From positions 1 to 42,631 of the IMG/VR virus record IMGVR_UViG_3300045738_001693: DNA of 42,631 nucleotides; one strand, 5' to 3'. This stretch comes from a virus. A program made the position numbers and the translations under genes. Every line of letters starts with the position of its first letter. Position 1 is the first letter of the stretch. A model generated the notes under the pieces. The model worked only from the letters and a program-made list of their open reading frames with translations, was not told where the DNA came from and made no database searches. This document shows, piece by piece, positions 40,502 through 42,631 of the stretch.

Positions 40502-41127
40502 CTGTTAAAGCATGTGTACTTGGATATATCAGGATAATTTTCCCATGAAGCTAAATCTTTATTTACTTTAGGCAGTCTATAGAACAATTCGAGCCCTCTG
40601 GCAGCTTGCTCTGGGTTCATATACATATGATATCCTAGCATATCAATGTCTTTTATATCATTAAAGAAGACAGTCTTCCGGCCGTCATACCTTGCTTGCT
40701 TAAGCCATTTAACAGCCGTTTTATTGTTAGTCAATATCATTCCGCCATGCCCGATAGGTATAAACTTTTTAATATGAAATGATAAACAGACGAACTCACA
40801 GCCGATATCTTCATACATGTCACTGTAAAACCTGGTAGCGCTATCTGCTAATGAATATGGTCGTAATCGATATGACCCTTTCCAGTCTCTATCAACAAAC
40901 TTTAGATTGAACCCTGCGTGTATTACGGCCTGCGGTATGGATAAAAATGTATGCTTCGGTATTTGTACCGGTTGCGCGGATGCTGCAGATGGTAGAACCT
41001 TTTCGTAATACTTTAAGCATAGAAAAATCGAATTAGTGCAACTGTCTGTTGCTACTCCATATTTTGCGCCTGCATATTCAGCAACAACCTCTTCAAATCT
41101 ATCAACATTTTCCCACGGACTATTCAT
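40498..41127 (-). CDS. Short DegT/DnrJ-type PLP aminotransferase (209 aa)
   Basis: Aligns with the central part of DegT/DnrJ enzymes: YGVATDSCTNSIFLCL, then LADSATRFY with the cofactor-binding Asp95, and CLSFHIKKFIPIGHGGMIL with Lys121 at the Schiff-base position. It is about half the usual 370 residues, lacking most of the N-terminal arm and the whole C-terminal domain. The active-site residues and reading frame are intact, so it looks like a reduced family rather than a recent pseudogene. It may catalyse sugar transamination or a related PLP reaction; it overlaps the glycosyltransferase gene by 8 nt. Confidence 0.75.
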   Translation of the reverse strand: MNSPWENVDRFEEVVAEYAGAKYGVATDSCTNSIFLCLKYYEKVLPSAASAQPVQIPKHTFLSIPQAVIHAGFNLKFVDRDWKGSYRLRPYSLADSATRFYSDMYEDIGCEFVCLSFHIKKFIPIGHGGMILTNNKTAVKWLKQARYDGRKTVFFNDIKDIDMLGYHMYMNPEQAARGLELFYRLPKVNKDLASWENYPDISKYTCFNS

Positions 41128-42340
41128 CGAGCGCGTTTAGAAGCTTTCTATTAGGGTGTTTGTATGGTAATGTAAATAGCTCTTTGTACTTACCATAGTT
41201 AGTCGGGTGCTCTAACCATCTCTCTTTTACTGCTGCCCAACCCGCCCGGGATGCGTTGAGATATTGTTTTTTGTTTGAGCAAACTTTACCTACTATATCT
41301 ATCATTTCTTCACCCGTAGTAAATTTTAGTGGAGCTTTTTTGTATGTTTCCATATCTTGACATGCAATGGGGAATCCCATTGCGCATGCTTCAACCCACT
41401 TAATATCGCTTTTAGCGTTATTAAAATTACTAATTTCTAGCGGGGCGACAGCCATGGATATATTTAAACTGCGCATAAATCCTGGGTAATCATATAGAGG
41501 TTTCCATGGATGGAATTCCATTTGGCCAGACTGGATGTATGGTTGAATTGCTTTAGGAAATGCCCCAACGAATACCCACTGAAAACGATCTCGGCTCTGG
41601 ATTATAGCATCTGATACATGATGAAAGTCGTCTCTCTGCTTTACTCTATTATCTACATCAAAGTGAGCGCCACTACCGGCATATAATATTCGCGGTTTTG
41701 TTTTGTATTGTCTGAAAATGTCTCTTACTTTTTGCTCGTTATAGTAATGTCCCAACCAAAATTTTGGAGGGTAGTTGGGGATAGCAGTAATATTTTTTTG
41801 GCTGGTCTTACCCCTATAATAATCTCGCATAAAGGGGCATGTTACTGTCATTTCATCACATATCTCCATTATTGCTTGAGACGATTCTCTAACATCATCT
41901 GCATCAAATGCTACTTTAAATTTATTATATACCGGTATATCTTCTCTGAATATAATGTCGTCAACCTCGTAAATGATGCGAAATCCTAGTTCTTTGCTTA
42001 TTTTTTTAAGGTGCTCGATAAATTTAAGCTGGTTAGGTGTAGCTTGTCGTTGTACTCTTACACACTGAATGCCTTCATAATATTTCGGATCTAATACCAT
42101 GGTAGTTTGACCAGCAATAACCACTTGCTGATATGCGTTCAAAACGTGCTCTGGCCAGATCATTCTCCAGAAGCCACAACCACTATAGTCAGCATAATAG
42201 CTAACTACGCGAGGTAGGCTTTTTTCAGGAGGCTCTAACGGATCCCGCTTTTTTTCTAACTTATTTGGGGTGGCCATTCTACCGCCACCATGTGCTGGGT
42301 AAAGCTGGTTAGTACCGTATGGATTGAAGGGGGTAAACAT
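41120..42340 (-). CDS. GT-B glycosyltransferase (family 4-like, 406 aa)
   Basis: The N-terminal half has YYADYSGCGFWRMIWPE and IIYEVDDIIF. The C-terminal half has a glycosyltransferase group 1 fold: RILYAGSGAHFDVDN, FQWVFVGAFP, and the donor-site segment NNAKSDIKWVEACAMGFPI. This resembles glycosyltransferases carried by T4-like phages of aquatic bacteria. It is co-transcribed with the short aminotransferase downstream and the gp46 gene upstream. Acceptor unknown. Confidence 0.82.
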   Translation of the reverse strand: MFTPFNPYGTNQLYPAHGGGRMATPNKLEKKRDPLEPPEKSLPRVVSYYADYSGCGFWRMIWPEHVLNAYQQVVIAGQTTMVLDPKYYEGIQCVRVQRQATPNQLKFIEHLKKISKELGFRIIYEVDDIIFREDIPVYNKFKVAFDADDVRESSQAIMEICDEMTVTCPFMRDYYRGKTSQKNITAIPNYPPKFWLGHYYNEQKVRDIFRQYKTKPRILYAGSGAHFDVDNRVKQRDDFHHVSDAIIQSRDRFQWVFVGAFPKAIQPYIQSGQMEFHPWKPLYDYPGFMRSLNISMAVAPLEISNFNNAKSDIKWVEACAMGFPIACQDMETYKKAPLKFTTGEEMIDIVGKVCSNKKQYLNASRAGWAAVKERWLEHPTNYGKYKELFTLPYKHPNRKLLNALDE

Positions 42341-42348
42341 AGACGTAA

Positions 42349-42631
42349 TTAGTTAGAATCGTACTCCATATAATCTACTTTTCGGGTAATGCCATTCTCT
42401 TTTTCTAAGAAAATAATATTACCGGTTGCTGCTTTAGTACTTTCTTTCCGGTGGCTAATAATCATTATACATTCATTGTACTTTTTAACTCGCTCTTTAA
42501 GAATATCCAATACTAACTCAACTCCTCTCTCGTCCAGACTCGAATCAAATAATTCATCATAAATGCTGAAATTGTATGCTACGTCCCCTTGCATGCGGCG
42601 TATGTCCATAAATGCAAACAAGCATGCTAAA
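42349..42631 (-). CDS. Recombination endonuclease subunit gp46-like (C-terminal fragment, 5' end outside window)
   Basis: The frame stays open through the right edge, so the true start is outside. The visible part is the C-terminal ATPase lobe of an SbcC/Rad50-type protein. IYDELFDSSLDERGV carries a divergent Walker B with the D-loop, IISHRKE is the H-loop switch histidine, and a final beta hairpin IIFLEKENGITRKVDY follows. gp46 with gp47 processes DNA ends for recombination. The TTG at 42619-42621 is internal, not a start. Confidence 0.85.
   Translation of the reverse strand, partial: LACLFAFMDIRRMQGDVAYNFSIYDELFDSSLDERGVELVLDILKERVKKYNECIMIISHRKESTKAATGNIIFLEKENGITRKVDYMEYDSN

Noticed and set aside
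40498-41127. Short aminotransferase as a pseudogene
   Set aside because: The reading frame is clean, active-site residues are kept and gene overlaps are normal, so decay is not supported.
1-42631. tRNA genes, CRISPR arrays, integrase or transposase
   Set aside because: No cloverleaf-like segments, regularly spaced repeats, recombinase motifs or terminal inverted repeats were seen.

Overview
The window is part of the genome of a lytic T4-superfamily myovirus. It is AT-rich, almost fully coding, and contains no tRNA, integrase, IS element or CRISPR array. T4-type core genes are present: family B DNA polymerase (gp43), UvsX recombinase, DnaB-type helicase (gp41), primase (gp61), gp32-like ssDNA-binding protein, sliding clamp (gp45), RNase H/FEN nuclease, class Ia ribonucleotide reductase (NrdA/NrdB), dCMP deaminase, a gp5-like baseplate hub and the C-terminal end of gp46. 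The many auxiliary sugar, glycosyltransferase and nucleotide genes would fit an aquatic T4-like phage, but the host cannot be named from the sequence. Clamp loader (gp44/62), gp55, capsid and tail-tube genes are not in the window.

Layout: early and middle genes lie on the minus strand in tight operons with overlapping start and stop codons. 1-1912: small unknown genes. 1953-4294: GMP reductase and QueF. 5340-7276: GNAT-glycosyltransferase fusion and FkbM methyltransferase. 8034-12619: DpdA-type transglycosylase, formyltransferase, DUF1599/Nmad1 protein, kinase, PLP aminotransferase and methyltransferase. 16374-20146: nucleotide metabolism. 20800-30576: replication genes. 30573-31253: glutamine amidotransferase. 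34039-34770: QueC. 36369-40465: UvsX and polymerase. 40498-42631: aminotransferase, glycosyltransferase and gp46. Late genes sit mostly on the plus strand as islands: 4346-5356, 7313-8041, 12677-16384, 31294-34042 and 34816-36372. Two small late genes lie on the minus strand at 20266-20790.

Two themes stand out. (1) QueC, QueF, a TGT-fold DpdA and a PurN-like formyltransferase together predict 7-deazaguanine DNA modification, most likely the formylated preQ1 type. DpdA and the formyltransferase share one early operon. (2) Promoters can be read directly. Early operons have sigma70 promoters (TTGAtt-like, N16-17, TATAAT) and late genes have a T4-like late box (WATAAATA or ACTAAATA). In most cases the -10 or late box ends only 5-7 nt before the start codon, so the predicted mRNAs are leaderless or nearly so, and Shine-Dalgarno sequences are essentially absent. 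At several divergent junctions the late box lies inside or against the opposing early promoter, which suggests a built-in early-to-late switch. Every convergent gene pair overlaps at its stop codons, leaving no room for a terminator.
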